A DNA stretch of 16,005 bases from JAAYCT01 sp964499575 (GTDB lineage: Bacteria; Bacillota; Clostridia; Saccharofermentanales; Saccharofermentanaceae): positions 1 to 16,005 of the forward strand of contig CAZCLK010000030.1 of NCBI GenBank assembly GCA_964499575.1. Direction: 5' to 3'. A program made the position numbers and the translations under genes. The stretch's first letter is position 1. Every line of letters begins with the position of its first letter. Of this stretch, positions 6,652 to 14,514 are shown in pieces. The notes beneath the pieces are model-generated. The model saw only the letters and a list, made by a program, of their open reading frames with translations, was not told the origin of the DNA and did not search any database.

Positions 6652-7757
6652 ACGATTGCCCCCTTGTCGATCACGACCGGATAATCCTTGTGTCCGACGA
6701 GTTGTGTTCCCGGCCGGATTACGGCGTTCTTGTCGAGTATGACGTGATCGAGAACGCAGTTATCGGAAATATGGACATCCTGCATGATTACCGCATTTCT
6801 GACCACACTGTTCTTCGAAACCGTGACCCCGCGGAACAAAATGGAGTTGGAAACCTTGCCCATGATGCGGCAACCGTCGGAAACCAAGGCGTTTTTCACA
6901 TCGCATGCCTCATAATAAAGCGTCGGAGCTTCGTCCTTGACCTTCGTGAAAACCGGCGCACCCGTCCAGAACAGATCCGCACGGACTTTATCATCAAGGA
7001 GCTGCATCGACGCGTTGAAGTACGTCTGGATATTGTTGATGCGCAACACCAGGCCTTTATATTCATAGGCTCTGATCTTCAGGGTATCGAATTTCTTAAG
7101 GAGCGAATAGATCCCGAAATTCCGGTCTCCGTGCGCCATCATCTCCGAGATCAGATCAATAAGAAGAGTTCTTCTCAGGGTGATGACGCCGATACAGCAG
7201 CGATTCGAGTCGGTCTTTTCGGGATTGAAAAGGACATCGGTGATGATGCGTTTCTTGTCGGTCTCGAAAATAAAGTTCGGAGTGCCGTACTTAGTTCCGT
7301 CCCGGTTGTACATGACCGACATGTCCGCCCCGCTTTGAACGTGGACATCGATAAAATCATTGAAGGTGGTGTTGATGACGATGTTGCTGTTTGCCAAAAC
7401 GACGAATTCGGTCCGGTTGGAACGTATAAAATCCAAAAGCCCCGCCATCTCCTCGCCGTCCTCCGTAGAAGTCGATTCCGAATTCACATAAGGGGGCAGG
7501 ATATGAAGCCCGAAGCTTTTCCGGTCCAGATCCCATGAAGCGCCGGTCCCCAGATGGTCCATCAGTGACTTATACTTGTTGAGCGTCAAAATACCGACAC
7601 TCTTTATGCCCGAATTCACCATGCAGGAGAGCATGTAATCGATGATCCGGTATCTCCCTCCAAAGGGGATTGCCGCCAACGCGCGGGGCTTCGAGAGTTC
7701 GCCCAGAGAGATTTTGTTGTTATCGGCAAGAATCAATCCCATCGCATCCAAAAACAT
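6648..7757 (-). CDS. glgD: GlgD, non-catalytic/regulatory ADP-glucose pyrophosphorylase subunit
   Basis: A 369-residue paralogue of GlgC found in Firmicutes, where it pairs with GlgC and raises its activity. The nucleotide-binding GGxGxRL loop is replaced by ADNNKISL (11-18), so the protein should not be a competent pyrophosphorylase alone. PFGGRYRIIDYMLS (31-44) and the GASWDLDRK region keep the family fold. The C-terminal part is a left-handed beta-helix with hexapeptide-like turns (NSILFRGVTVSKNSVVRNA...). The first of two possible Met codons (1 and 6) is chosen because AGGAGG lies 7 nt before it. It is 21 bp downstream of glgC and overlaps glgA by 4 bp. Confidence 0.94.
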   Translation of the reverse strand: MFLDAMGLILADNNKISLGELSKPRALAAIPFGGRYRIIDYMLSCMVNSGIKSVGILTLNKYKSLMDHLGTGASWDLDRKSFGLHILPPYVNSESTSTEDGEEMAGLLDFIRSNRTEFVVLANSNIVINTTFNDFIDVHVQSGADMSVMYNRDGTKYGTPNFIFETDKKRIITDVLFNPEKTDSNRCCIGVITLRRTLLIDLISEMMAHGDRNFGIYSLLKKFDTLKIRAYEYKGLVLRINNIQTYFNASMQLLDDKVRADLFWTGAPVFTKVKDEAPTLYYEACDVKNALVSDGCRIMGKVSNSILFRGVTVSKNSVVRNAVIMQDVHISDNCVLDHVILDKNAVIRPGTQLVGHKDYPVVIDKGAIV

Positions 7758-7778
7758 ACGTTTTCCTCCTTATTTCGT

Positions 7779-9038
7779 CTAGACCCGGAAGGTCTCTTCG
7801 ATGACGTCGCTCTCGTCGTGGACATCAAGGTCGCAATCCACCTGACAGTTGGCGGGGATGACCGCATAATCCTTGATCTTGAGACCTTTTTCGATCACGA
7901 CAATACCTTCCGAGCAAATATGCGTATTCAGATAAGGGCTCTCGCCTTCTATTGAGGCACCCGCGCGCACGCCTTTCCCGATGATAGTTCCGAATCCGAC
8001 AATGCACTTATCCAAAAATGCGCCGGATTTCACGGTGACACCGGGCAGGAGCACCGAATCTTTGACGACCGCGCCCTTTTCGACCGTTACCGAATCCGAA
8101 AGTACGCTGTGTAAAACGGTGCCGTAGATCTGGCATCCGTCGGTCATCGCAGACATGGACACCGTCGCGTCTCCGGAAATATAGTTGGACGGCTTGATCG
8201 GGTTTCTGCTGTATATCCTCCAGTTACGATCGATCAGATTGATCTCCTCCGGGCGATCCAGAAGGTCCATATTGCACTGCCAGAGACTCGAGATGGTACC
8301 GACGTCCTTCCAATACCCCGAGAAACGGTATGCGAAAATTTTCATGTTGTGCGATAACATCAGCGGGACGATGTTTTTTCCGAAATCATTGTCGGAATCC
8401 GGATTCTCCTCATCCTCTACGAGAACTTTTCTCAGGACGGGCCAGGAAAATACATATACGCCCATTGATGCGAGATTGCTCTTGGCCTTTTTGGGTTTCT
8501 CGACGAAGGATACGATCTCGTCTTTTTCCCCGGTGTTGAGGATTCCGAATCTCGAGGTTTCCTCCCAGGGCACCTCGATCACCGCGAGTGTCGCGTCCGC
8601 TTCACGGTCAATATGTGCGCGGATCATCTTCGCGTAATTCATCTTATAGATATGGTCACCCGCCAGTACGATCACATACTTCGCGCCGCAATCGTCCAGA
8701 AATTCGCGATTCTGGTAGATCGCGTTCGCGGTCCCTTTGTACCAATCGCTTTTTCCGGAGCGGAGGTACGGAGGGAGAATGAACGCGCCGCCGTTATTAC
8801 GGTCCAGATCCCACGGATGTCCGTTTCCGACATAGGTGTTGAGGGCGAGTGGTTGATACTGAGAAAGAACCCCGACCGTTTCGATACCGGAATTCGAGCA
8901 GTTCGACAGCGGGAAATCGATGATTCGATAACGGCTTCCGAACGGCACGGCCGGCTTGGCAATATTCTTGGTCAGGACACCCAATCTGGAGCCCTGTCCT
9001 CCGGCAAGGATCATCGCTGCGATCTCCGCTTTTGCCAT
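7779..9038 (-). CDS. glgC: Glucose-1-phosphate adenylyltransferase (ADP-glucose pyrophosphorylase)
   Basis: Catalyses ATP + glucose-1-phosphate to ADP-glucose + PPi, the committing step of bacterial glycogen synthesis. The 419-residue protein has the nucleotide loop LAGGQGSRL (11-19), IAKPAVPFGSRYRIIDFPLS (26-45), the metal-binding aspartate in AGDHIYKM (D128) and the glucose-1-phosphate site FVEKP (K181). A beta-helix C-terminus follows with repeated turns (residues 285-400). At the position of E. coli K39, which helps bind the activator fructose-1,6-bisphosphate, this protein has Asn25 in TKNIAKP by my alignment. FBP control of the E. coli kind is therefore unlikely. A GGAGGT ribosome site precedes the ATG; glgB ends 26 bp upstream. 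Confidence 0.97.
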   Translation of the reverse strand: MAKAEIAAMILAGGQGSRLGVLTKNIAKPAVPFGSRYRIIDFPLSNCSNSGIETVGVLSQYQPLALNTYVGNGHPWDLDRNNGGAFILPPYLRSGKSDWYKGTANAIYQNREFLDDCGAKYVIVLAGDHIYKMNYAKMIRAHIDREADATLAVIEVPWEETSRFGILNTGEKDEIVSFVEKPKKAKSNLASMGVYVFSWPVLRKVLVEDEENPDSDNDFGKNIVPLMLSHNMKIFAYRFSGYWKDVGTISSLWQCNMDLLDRPEEINLIDRNWRIYSRNPIKPSNYISGDATVSMSAMTDGCQIYGTVLHSVLSDSVTVEKGAVVKDSVLLPGVTVKSGAFLDKCIVGFGTIIGKGVRAGASIEGESPYLNTHICSEGIVVIEKGLKIKDYAVIPANCQVDCDLDVHDESDVIEETFRV

Positions 9039-9064
9039 GTTTTTACCTCCGATTTATCGTTAAT

Positions 9065-10969
9065 TTAGCTATGTTCCGTAATTTCTGATGCCGTAGATAT
9101 ATGCTTCAAATAAATGCCGGCCAAAGGCGGGAGATTAACCTCCAAATAGTACGGTTTTCCCTTCCATTCGGCCTTTATCGCAGTAAACTCTTCTTCGTCG
9201 TCATCGCTTGTCGGATACCCGCTTCCGCCGTAACAAGCCCGATCGGAGTTCATAACGACCCGGTAACATCCGGGCTCCGCGACCGGAATACGGTAACGAA
9301 CAAGCGGCACCGGGATCATATTCAGCGCTACGTAGAGGTCCCGGTCCGTCTCCTCGCCCCTTCTTCGAAAAATAAAAACGGAGTTGTCCCGGTCGGAAAT
9401 ATCGACCCATTCAAAGCCGTCCCAGGATCGATCACGAATCCACATCGAGCGCTCCGAAATGTAGAAGCGATTCAATTCGGAGGAAAATTCCTTAAGGAAT
9501 CTGTGCGCATCGTAATTCAACATGAACCATTCCAACTGCTCATAAAACCGCCACTCGATGAACGGCGCAAACTCCGAACCCATGAACAGCAGTTTGGCCC
9601 CGGGGTGGGCAATCATATACATGAAAAGCGTGCGGAGCGAAGCGAATTTACGCCAGATGTCGCCCGGCATCTTATCGAGCATACTTCTTTTACCGTGAAC
9701 GACCTCGTCGTGGGAGAGACACAGGATGAAATTCTCAGAAAAGGCGTAGACCATCGAAAAACAGAACTTATCGTGATGCCAAATCCGCGCGTAGGAGTCG
9801 GTCTCAAAATAATTGAGCGTGTCATGCATCCACCCCATATTCCACTTGTGCGTGAAGCCCAGACCCCCTTCGGAGACCGGGTAGGTTACCTTTGCCCACG
9901 CCGTGGACTCCTCGGCAATCATCATCACGTGCGGGTACTTTTCGCGGATTATGGAGTTGAGTTGATGGAGAAAGTCGACCGCTTCCAGATTGTCGACTCC
10001 TCCGTGAATGTTCGGAAGAAAATCCGTGCGCCCGTAGTTCCTGTAGATCATACTGGAGACCGCATCCACGCGAATGCCGTCCACGTGAAACTCCTGGATC
10101 CAAAACACCGCATTGGAGATCAGAAAGGAGCGCACCTCAGACTTATCATAGTCAAAAACGTACGTCCCCCATTCGCGGTGCTCACCAATTCTCGGATCCT
10201 CGTATTCATAGCAGGGCGAACCGTCAAAACGGATGAGTCCTTCCAAATTCCTCGGAAAATGCGCGGGGACCCAGTCGAGGATTACCGCGATACCGTTCCG
10301 GTGAAGGTGATCCATGAAATACTTAAAATCCGCCGGCGTCCCGAAACGGCTGGTTACCGCATAATAACCGGTGACCTGATACCCCCACGAATCGTCGAGC
10401 GGATGCTCCATTACGGGCATCAGTTCGACATGCGTATACCCCATTTCATTGCAGTAATCCGCAAGATCTCCGGCAATTTCCCGGTAGTTCATAAAATTAC
10501 CGTCGGCATGTCTTCGCCACGATCCCAGATGCATCTCGTAAATATTGATCGGTCGGGGAGCAAGAGCGTCGGGACGCCCGGAGCAGAATTCCTCGTCTCC
10601 CCAGTCGTAATCATCCGGATCGTAAAGGATCGACGCATCCTTCGGACGCGTCTCAAAATGCCGCGCAAACGGGTCCCCCTTCATATACGTCCGGCCGTCG
10701 GCTCCGATGATCCGGTACTTATAACGGTCCCATTGTTTGGCGCCGTCCGCTATTCCCGTCCATATGCCGGTGTTTTCGTTCTTGATGAGCGGATTTTGAT
10801 CCGAGGACCAGTCGTTAAAGTCGCCGACGACACTTACGGATCGGGCCCTGGGCGCCCACACGGCAAACCGGTACCCCGTTACGGATTCGCCCTCCAAAAC
10901 GGGAAAGGAGCCTAACAGGTTGTAGCTTCGGTGGTTATTTCCGGTATTGAAAAGATAACCCAGATCCAT
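9065..10969 (-). CDS. glgB: 1,4-alpha-glucan (glycogen) branching enzyme
   Basis: Cuts an alpha-1,4 chain and re-attaches it through an alpha-1,6 bond. The 634-residue protein has an N-terminal CBM48 domain (about 30-115, with AVWAPRARSVSVVGDFNDW). It then shows YEMHLGSW (144-151) and a GH13 barrel with DWVPAHF (232-238), DGIRVDA (297-303, nucleophile D302), IAEES (351-355, acid/base E353) and CLSHDEVVHGKRSM (417-430). The length and absence of an extra N-terminal beta domain fit Firmicutes GlgB. The start agrees with the family N-terminus (YLFNTGNNHRSYNLLG), although the nearest purine-rich site GGTGGG is only 3 nt from the ATG. It is the first gene of the glycogen operon, with a promoter at 11036-11063. 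Confidence 0.97.
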   Translation of the reverse strand: MDLGYLFNTGNNHRSYNLLGSFPVLEGESVTGYRFAVWAPRARSVSVVGDFNDWSSDQNPLIKNENTGIWTGIADGAKQWDRYKYRIIGADGRTYMKGDPFARHFETRPKDASILYDPDDYDWGDEEFCSGRPDALAPRPINIYEMHLGSWRRHADGNFMNYREIAGDLADYCNEMGYTHVELMPVMEHPLDDSWGYQVTGYYAVTSRFGTPADFKYFMDHLHRNGIAVILDWVPAHFPRNLEGLIRFDGSPCYEYEDPRIGEHREWGTYVFDYDKSEVRSFLISNAVFWIQEFHVDGIRVDAVSSMIYRNYGRTDFLPNIHGGVDNLEAVDFLHQLNSIIREKYPHVMMIAEESTAWAKVTYPVSEGGLGFTHKWNMGWMHDTLNYFETDSYARIWHHDKFCFSMVYAFSENFILCLSHDEVVHGKRSMLDKMPGDIWRKFASLRTLFMYMIAHPGAKLLFMGSEFAPFIEWRFYEQLEWFMLNYDAHRFLKEFSSELNRFYISERSMWIRDRSWDGFEWVDISDRDNSVFIFRRRGEETDRDLYVALNMIPVPLVRYRIPVAEPGCYRVVMNSDRACYGGSGYPTSDDDEEEFTAIKAEWKGKPYYLEVNLPPLAGIYLKHISTASEITEHS

Positions 10970-10978
10970 TTTCCCACC

Positions 10979-11003
10979 GCGGCTTGACGCCGCATTCCTC
11001 TCC
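10979..11003 (-). promoter_or_regulatory. Hairpin between a purine-rich ribosome site and the glgB start
   Basis: A GGAGAGG ribosome-site-like sequence (10997-11003) is followed by a GCGGC-5 nt-GCCGC hairpin (10979-10993) and then the glgB ATG at 10969. If the hairpin folds, the distance from GGAGAGG to ATG shrinks from 27 nt to about 12 nt. A second weak site, GGTGGG, lies only 3 nt from the ATG. The arrangement could tune translation of the operon's first gene; this is inference. Confidence 0.4.
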
Positions 11004-11035
11004 GGCTGATAAGATTCTTTGAGCCGTATGTAATA

Positions 11036-11063
11036 ATTATACCTGATTCCCGATTCATAACAA
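11036..11063 (-). promoter_or_regulatory. Promoter of the glycogen operon (glgB)
   Basis: TTGTTA (11058-11063, four of six matches) and a perfect TATAAT (11036-11041) are separated by 16 bp. The predicted start near 11029 gives a 5' leader of about 60 nt before glgB. The promoter sits just downstream of the terminator of the preceding oxidoreductase operon, so the glycogen genes form an independent unit. Confidence 0.75.
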
Positions 11064-11074
11064 GGACGGAGCGC

Positions 11075-11100
11075 AAAAAAGAGACCCCTTCGGATCTCTT
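11075..11100 (-). terminator. Intrinsic terminator of the 2-oxoacid:ferredoxin oxidoreductase operon
   Basis: On the minus strand a 9-bp stem AAGAGATCC / GGGTCTCTT (11092-11100 with 11079-11087, one G-T pair) closes a 4-nt loop and runs into a six-T tract. It lies 31 nt past the gamma subunit stop and just before the glgB promoter. Confidence 0.9.
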
Positions 11101-11131
11101 CCTTTTCGAAAACTGTTCGCCGGCGAAAAGA

Positions 11132-11671
11132 CTATTTCACAAACGAAGCCCCGCGATCGAATGCGCGAAGATTGTCCGGAATCATGTGGTGTCTGCGCTC
11201 CGGAAGCACATCGCGAAGCGCCGTCTCGAATGAATCGCGCCGGAAACAACCGGACGCGGCCGACAGACAGCCCAGAAGTACGATCGTCGCGTACGCCATG
11301 TTCCCGAGCTCGCTGGCGATCGTCGAAGCCTCGATCGGAAAAAACCGGATGCCCTCGGGCGCTTCGGCCGACTTGACCAGCGACGAATCGATAATGATAA
11401 TCCCGCCCGGCTTCACGACCGTTTTAAATTTTTCCAAAGACGGCTGATTCAAAGCGATCAGTACATCCGCGTCATTAATAACCGGAGAGCCGATCACTTC
11501 GTCGGAGATGACGACCGAACAATTCGCTGTTCCGCCTCTCATTTCAGGTCCGTAGGACGGAAACCAGGAAACCTCTTTGCCCTCGATCAGCGCCGCCTCG
11601 GCGGCCATTTTCCCGGCGGAGAGAATGCCCTGACCCCCAAATCCGGCAAGAATGATGGAATAATCGATCAT
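11132..11671 (-). CDS. 2-oxoacid:ferredoxin oxidoreductase, gamma subunit
   Basis: A 179-residue subunit of a CoA-dependent 2-oxoacid:ferredoxin oxidoreductase, which converts a 2-oxoacid to an acyl-CoA with reduction of ferredoxin. The family marks are the N-terminal LAGFGGQGILSAGK (8-21) and SYGPEMRGGTANCSVVIS (39-56). It begins 3 bp after the beta subunit stop, with GGAGG about 9 nt before the ATG. It closes the delta-alpha-beta-gamma operon and is followed by a strong terminator. Standing as a separate polypeptide rather than fused to alpha is typical of VOR/KOR-type complexes. No cysteine cluster is present, as expected for gamma. Confidence 0.92.
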   Translation of the reverse strand: MIDYSIILAGFGGQGILSAGKMAAEAALIEGKEVSWFPSYGPEMRGGTANCSVVISDEVIGSPVINDADVLIALNQPSLEKFKTVVKPGGIIIIDSSLVKSAEAPEGIRFFPIEASTIASELGNMAYATIVLLGCLSAASGCFRRDSFETALRDVLPERRHHMIPDNLRAFDRGASFVK

Positions 11672-11674
11672 ATG

Positions 11675-12421
11675 CTAAACCTCCAGATCCTTTCCCTTAA
11701 AGACGCCGAGCGGATACTGCGGGATCATATTCTCCCGGACCCAGGAAAGCGAGTCGACCGGATCCTTCCCCCAGTTCGTCGGGCAGGTTGAAAGAAACTC
11801 CACGAACGCGAATCCCAGACGCTTTTGCTGAACACGGAAAGCCTTGGCAATCGCCTTTTTCGCCTGTTGAATGTTCTTAAAATCAAGAACGGTCACGCGT
11901 TCGACATAGACGGCGCCCTGAAGCGTTGCGAGCATCTCGCTCATGTTAATCGGGAAGCCCTGAACATTCGCGTCACGCCCGAAAGGCGACGTAGTCGTCA
12001 CCTGACCCAGAAGCGTCGTCGGCGCCATCTGACCGGAGGTCATCCCGTACACCGCGTTATTTACGAAAAACGCGCAGATCTTCTCTCCTCTTGCCGCGGC
12101 GTGCACGATCTCGGCCGTTCCGATCGAGGCCAGATCGCCGTCGCCCTGGTACGTGAATACCATATTTCCAGGGTGGACACGCTTGATGCCCGTGGCGACC
12201 GCCGGTGCCCGGCCGTGCGCCGCCTGGACCATATCGCATGCAAAGTACTCGTAGTTATTATACGTACAACCCACGCTGGAGACTCCGATCGCGTCATCGA
12301 GGATATTCATCTCGCACATCACCTCGGCGATCAGCCGGTGAATGATGCCGTGCGTGCATCCGGGACAATAGTGAAAAGGCTTATCGGTCAGCCCTTTGGT
12401 CTTTTCAAATACGATTGCCAT
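11675..12421 (-). CDS. 2-oxoacid:ferredoxin oxidoreductase, beta (TPP-binding) subunit
   Basis: A 248-residue thiamine-pyrophosphate-binding subunit. HYCPGCTHG (17-25) and the region around GCTYNNYE supply conserved cysteines. The TPP/Mg2+ motif is GDGD (93-96) followed by ASIGTAEIVHAAARG and the NN pair (121-122) in FVNNAVYGMTSGQ. This subunit decarboxylates the 2-oxoacid and passes electrons toward the ferredoxin-like subunit. The ATG lies 4 bp after the alpha stop, with a GAGGAGAGG ribosome site inside the end of alpha, which suggests coupled translation. The substrate cannot be decided from sequence: 2-oxoisovalerate (VOR) and 2-oxoglutarate (KOR) enzymes are close relatives. Pyruvate is less likely because that enzyme is commonly one fused chain in Clostridia. 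Confidence 0.93.
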   Translation of the reverse strand: MAIVFEKTKGLTDKPFHYCPGCTHGIIHRLIAEVMCEMNILDDAIGVSSVGCTYNNYEYFACDMVQAAHGRAPAVATGIKRVHPGNMVFTYQGDGDLASIGTAEIVHAAARGEKICAFFVNNAVYGMTSGQMAPTTLLGQVTTTSPFGRDANVQGFPINMSEMLATLQGAVYVERVTVLDFKNIQQAKKAIAKAFRVQQKRLGFAFVEFLSTCPTNWGKDPVDSLSWVRENMIPQYPLGVFKGKDLEV

Positions 12422-12425
12422 TTAT

Positions 12426-13493
12426 TTACCTCTCCTCACGGATCTTCTTGATCTGATCCAGAATTTCCTGCTGTGCGGGCAGGTTTCCGCCCATTCTTCC
12501 GTAGAAATGAACCGGTCTACTGCCGTTTACCGCAAGGCGAACGTCCTCGACCATTTGACCCGCGTTGAGTTCGACATCGAGGAATGCCCGGGTCTCGGGC
12601 TTTGCCGCCGCTTTCGCGATCACTTCGGTCGGGAACGGCCACAGTGTAATCGGTCGTATCATGCCGACCTTGATACCGATCCCGGCGGCCTGCCGGATGA
12701 CATTTCTGCAGATCCGACTGCAGGTTCCGAACGCCGTGATGATGATCTCCGCGCCTTCGGTATTCAATTCCTCACAGCGCACTTCATCCCTGCTGACGAC
12801 CTTGTACTTCTCCTGAAGCTCGATGTTTTTGGCCTCAAGATCATCCGGATTGATGTAGATCGATGTCACGGTATTGTGCTCCGCTCTGCCCTTTCTGCCG
12901 GTCAGCGCCCAGGGCTTTTCGGGCATCACGACCGGTTCCTTTTCGCGAAAAGAAACCGGCTCCATCATCTGTCCGAGCGTTCCGTCGCCCAGGATCATGA
13001 CGAGCATCCGGTACTTGTCCGCCAGATTAAACGCCTCGACGGTCATCTCGTAGAGTTCCTGAATCGATGCGGGCGCGATGACGATATTTCTGTAGTCTCC
13101 GTGTCCGCCGCCCTTGGTCGCCTGAAAATAGTCCCCCTGCGCGGGCAGGATACCGCCGAGCCCCGGCCCGCCGCGGACGATGTTGACTACGACCGCCGGC
13201 AGTTCCGCTCCGGCTATGTATGAGAATCCCTCCTGTTTCAGGCTGATGCCCGGAGAGGACGAAGAAGTAAGAACCCGGCCTCCCGCCGCGGAAGCGCCGT
13301 AAACCATATTGATCGCGGCGACCTCGCTTTCAGCCTGGACAAATGTGCCGCCGGCTTTATTCATCGTCAGCGCCATATAATGCATGATCTCGGTCTGAGG
13401 GGTAATCGGGTAACCGAAATAGTACCGGCATCCGGCGCGGATGGCCGCCTCGGCGATCACTTCGTTCCCCTTCATTAAAACACGTTTACTCAT
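12426..13493 (-). CDS. vorB: 2-oxoacid:ferredoxin oxidoreductase, alpha subunit (VorB-like, 3-methyl-2-oxobutanoate dehydrogenase)
   Basis: A 355-residue alpha subunit starting MSKRVLMKGNEVIAEAAI. It carries the family's GYPITPQTEIMHYM, the VQAESEVAAINMVYGASAAG stretch that contacts TPP, and SSSSPGISLKQEGFSYIAGAELP. A C-terminal transketolase-like domain follows (about 230-350, with GTCSRICRNVI and IRPITLWPFP). It most resembles proteins annotated VorB, so branched-chain 2-oxoacid oxidation, giving acyl-CoA and reduced ferredoxin, is the best guess; 2-oxoglutarate is the alternative. The frame is open 21 codons further upstream, but that extension overlaps the ferredoxin gene. The ATG at 13493 has a GAGGAAG ribosome site and lies 10 bp after the ferredoxin stop. 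Confidence 0.92.
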   Translation of the reverse strand: MSKRVLMKGNEVIAEAAIRAGCRYYFGYPITPQTEIMHYMALTMNKAGGTFVQAESEVAAINMVYGASAAGGRVLTSSSSPGISLKQEGFSYIAGAELPAVVVNIVRGGPGLGGILPAQGDYFQATKGGGHGDYRNIVIAPASIQELYEMTVEAFNLADKYRMLVMILGDGTLGQMMEPVSFREKEPVVMPEKPWALTGRKGRAEHNTVTSIYINPDDLEAKNIELQEKYKVVSRDEVRCEELNTEGAEIIITAFGTCSRICRNVIRQAAGIGIKVGMIRPITLWPFPTEVIAKAAAKPETRAFLDVELNAGQMVEDVRLAVNGSRPVHFYGRMGGNLPAQQEILDQIKKIREER

Positions 13494-13503
13494 TTTCGCT
13501 TCC

Positions 13504-13710
13504 TCACTTTTCAACGGTAATGACCGAATCGGGGCATTGGACGGCACAAAACGCACAGCCGATGCATTTACTCGGATCGATGCAGGAAGCGGGATGATAA
13601 CCTCTTGAATTCAGACGATCCGGATCCAGCTCAAGGATCTTCCTGGGGCAGACCGCGACGCATAGTCCGCAGCCCTTACAAAGATCGTCCTGAAATGTTA
13701 CTTTTGCCAT
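13504..13710 (-). CDS. 2-oxoacid:ferredoxin oxidoreductase, delta subunit (2x[4Fe-4S] ferredoxin-like)
   Basis: A small ferredoxin-type subunit of 68 residues (69 if the first ATG is used) that relays electrons from the TPP subunit. Two classical clusters are visible: CKGCGLCVAVCP and CIGCAFCAVQCP, joined by a short linker that contains one extra cysteine (PASC). Two ATG codons are adjacent. The ribosome site GGAGG lies 3 nt before the first (13713) and 6 nt before the second (13710), so the second is preferred. It is the first gene of the operon, 33 bp downstream of a TATAAT box, and ends 10 bp before the alpha subunit. Confidence 0.93.
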   Translation of the reverse strand: MAKVTFQDDLCKGCGLCVAVCPRKILELDPDRLNSRGYHPASCIDPSKCIGCAFCAVQCPDSVITVEK

Positions 13711-13742
13711 CATAGACCTCCGTGGAAATTACATATAGAACG

Positions 13743-13771
13743 ATTATAGCCATGTGAATTTTAGAATGCAA
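13743..13771 (-). promoter_or_regulatory. Promoter of the 2-oxoacid:ferredoxin oxidoreductase operon
   Basis: TTGCAT (13766-13771), a 17-bp spacer and a perfect TATAAT (13743-13748) lie upstream of the ferredoxin-like gene, with a predicted start near 13736 and a short leader of about 25 nt. No clear terminator was found between bioY and this promoter, so some read-through from bioY is possible. Confidence 0.8.
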
Positions 13772-13836
13772 ATGCTTTCGGCGGCTTTATCTCTACCCGG
13801 AAGACGTCCTTTTTCGAAAAGCGCGTCGTGTCTGTT

Positions 13837-14472
13837 CTATCGGGCAAGCGCCCGGATTTTTCGCAGGCGTCCCGCGATCAGGGCAACCGGCAGCATCATG
13901 AGAAGATCCTTCCATATGAAGGGAAGTACGGATATCGCCAGAACTTTACCGAGCGAAAGCTTATCCATGACTCCGGAGCCGAAATAATGCGAAAACAGGA
14001 AAAGATATCCTGCCCCGAAAATATAACAGACGAGGATGGACGCGACCGATGAAAGAGCGATTCCCGCATAAAGGATCGGAACGGATCTCTTCTTTTCGAA
14101 AAGGAGACCGGAAAGGATTCCGGCACAAAAAGCACAGACCGGAAAACCGAGAAGAAAACCGAAGGTCGGCTGAAAAATATATGAAATTCCTCCCCCCGAG
14201 GTAAAAACCGGTAAACCGATCAATCCCATCAGCAGATACAGGCCTTGTGCTGCGGCACCTCTCCACGGTCCGATCAGAAGTCCGGTCAGTATGACCATCG
14301 GAAGTTGAAGCGTAATCGGGATCGGCGCACCGGTTACGGCGATCTTCGAACTTACGATCATCAAGACGGTAAAAATCGGTACCAGTGTCATGGTCCGCAG
14401 AAATTCTCTTCTCTTTGCGGAAGCCGAGGCTCCGGTCTTGATCGTCGTCGGGTCGGCGGGTTCGCGAATCAT
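13837..14472 (-). CDS. bioY: Biotin ECF transporter substrate-binding component BioY
   Basis: A 211-residue membrane protein with about six hydrophobic helices. It is the S-component that captures biotin and works with a shared ECF energizing module (EcfA/A'/T) not encoded here. The hallmark stretch is GAPIPITLQLPMVILTG (48-64) followed by LLIGPWRGAAAQGLYLLMGLIGLPVF, and a second part has PTFGFLLGFPVCAF. The first 25 or so residues are polar and somewhat longer than usual. The ATG at 14472 is fixed by an in-frame stop just upstream; the ribosome site (GAAGGACAGG) is moderate. It is a single gene with its own promoter embedded in direct repeats, fitting repression by a biotin-sensing regulator, which is inference. 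Confidence 0.94.
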   Translation of the reverse strand: MIREPADPTTIKTGASASAKRREFLRTMTLVPIFTVLMIVSSKIAVTGAPIPITLQLPMVILTGLLIGPWRGAAAQGLYLLMGLIGLPVFTSGGGISYIFQPTFGFLLGFPVCAFCAGILSGLLFEKKRSVPILYAGIALSSVASILVCYIFGAGYLFLFSHYFGSGVMDKLSLGKVLAISVLPFIWKDLLMMLPVALIAGRLRKIRALAR

Positions 14473-14514
14473 GGGTCACTACCTGTCCTTCAAATAAAAA
14501 ATAGTCCGATCCGG

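Noticed and set aside
9101..10915. Long open frame (604 codons) on the plus strand opposite glgB
   Set aside because: It is the exact antisense of glgB, has no recognisable domain, and its composition (many Arg, Val, Ile) is that of a shadow frame of a codon-biased gene. glgB itself shows all catalytic motifs.
10915..10995. Short leader ORF starting at 10995 and overlapping the start of glgB
   Set aside because: The ATG follows GGAGAGG by only about 2 nt, too close for initiation, and the roughly 27-codon product has no leader-peptide features such as repeated regulatory codons.
13494..13556. 21-codon N-terminal extension of the alpha subunit of the oxidoreductase
   Set aside because: It overlaps the end of the ferredoxin-like gene in another frame. 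The downstream ATG has a good ribosome site and gives the standard family N-terminus.
13790..13836. Terminator between bioY and the oxidoreductase promoter
   Set aside because: Only a short CTTTTCGAAAAG palindrome without an adequate stem-plus-T-run was found, so no terminator is claimed.
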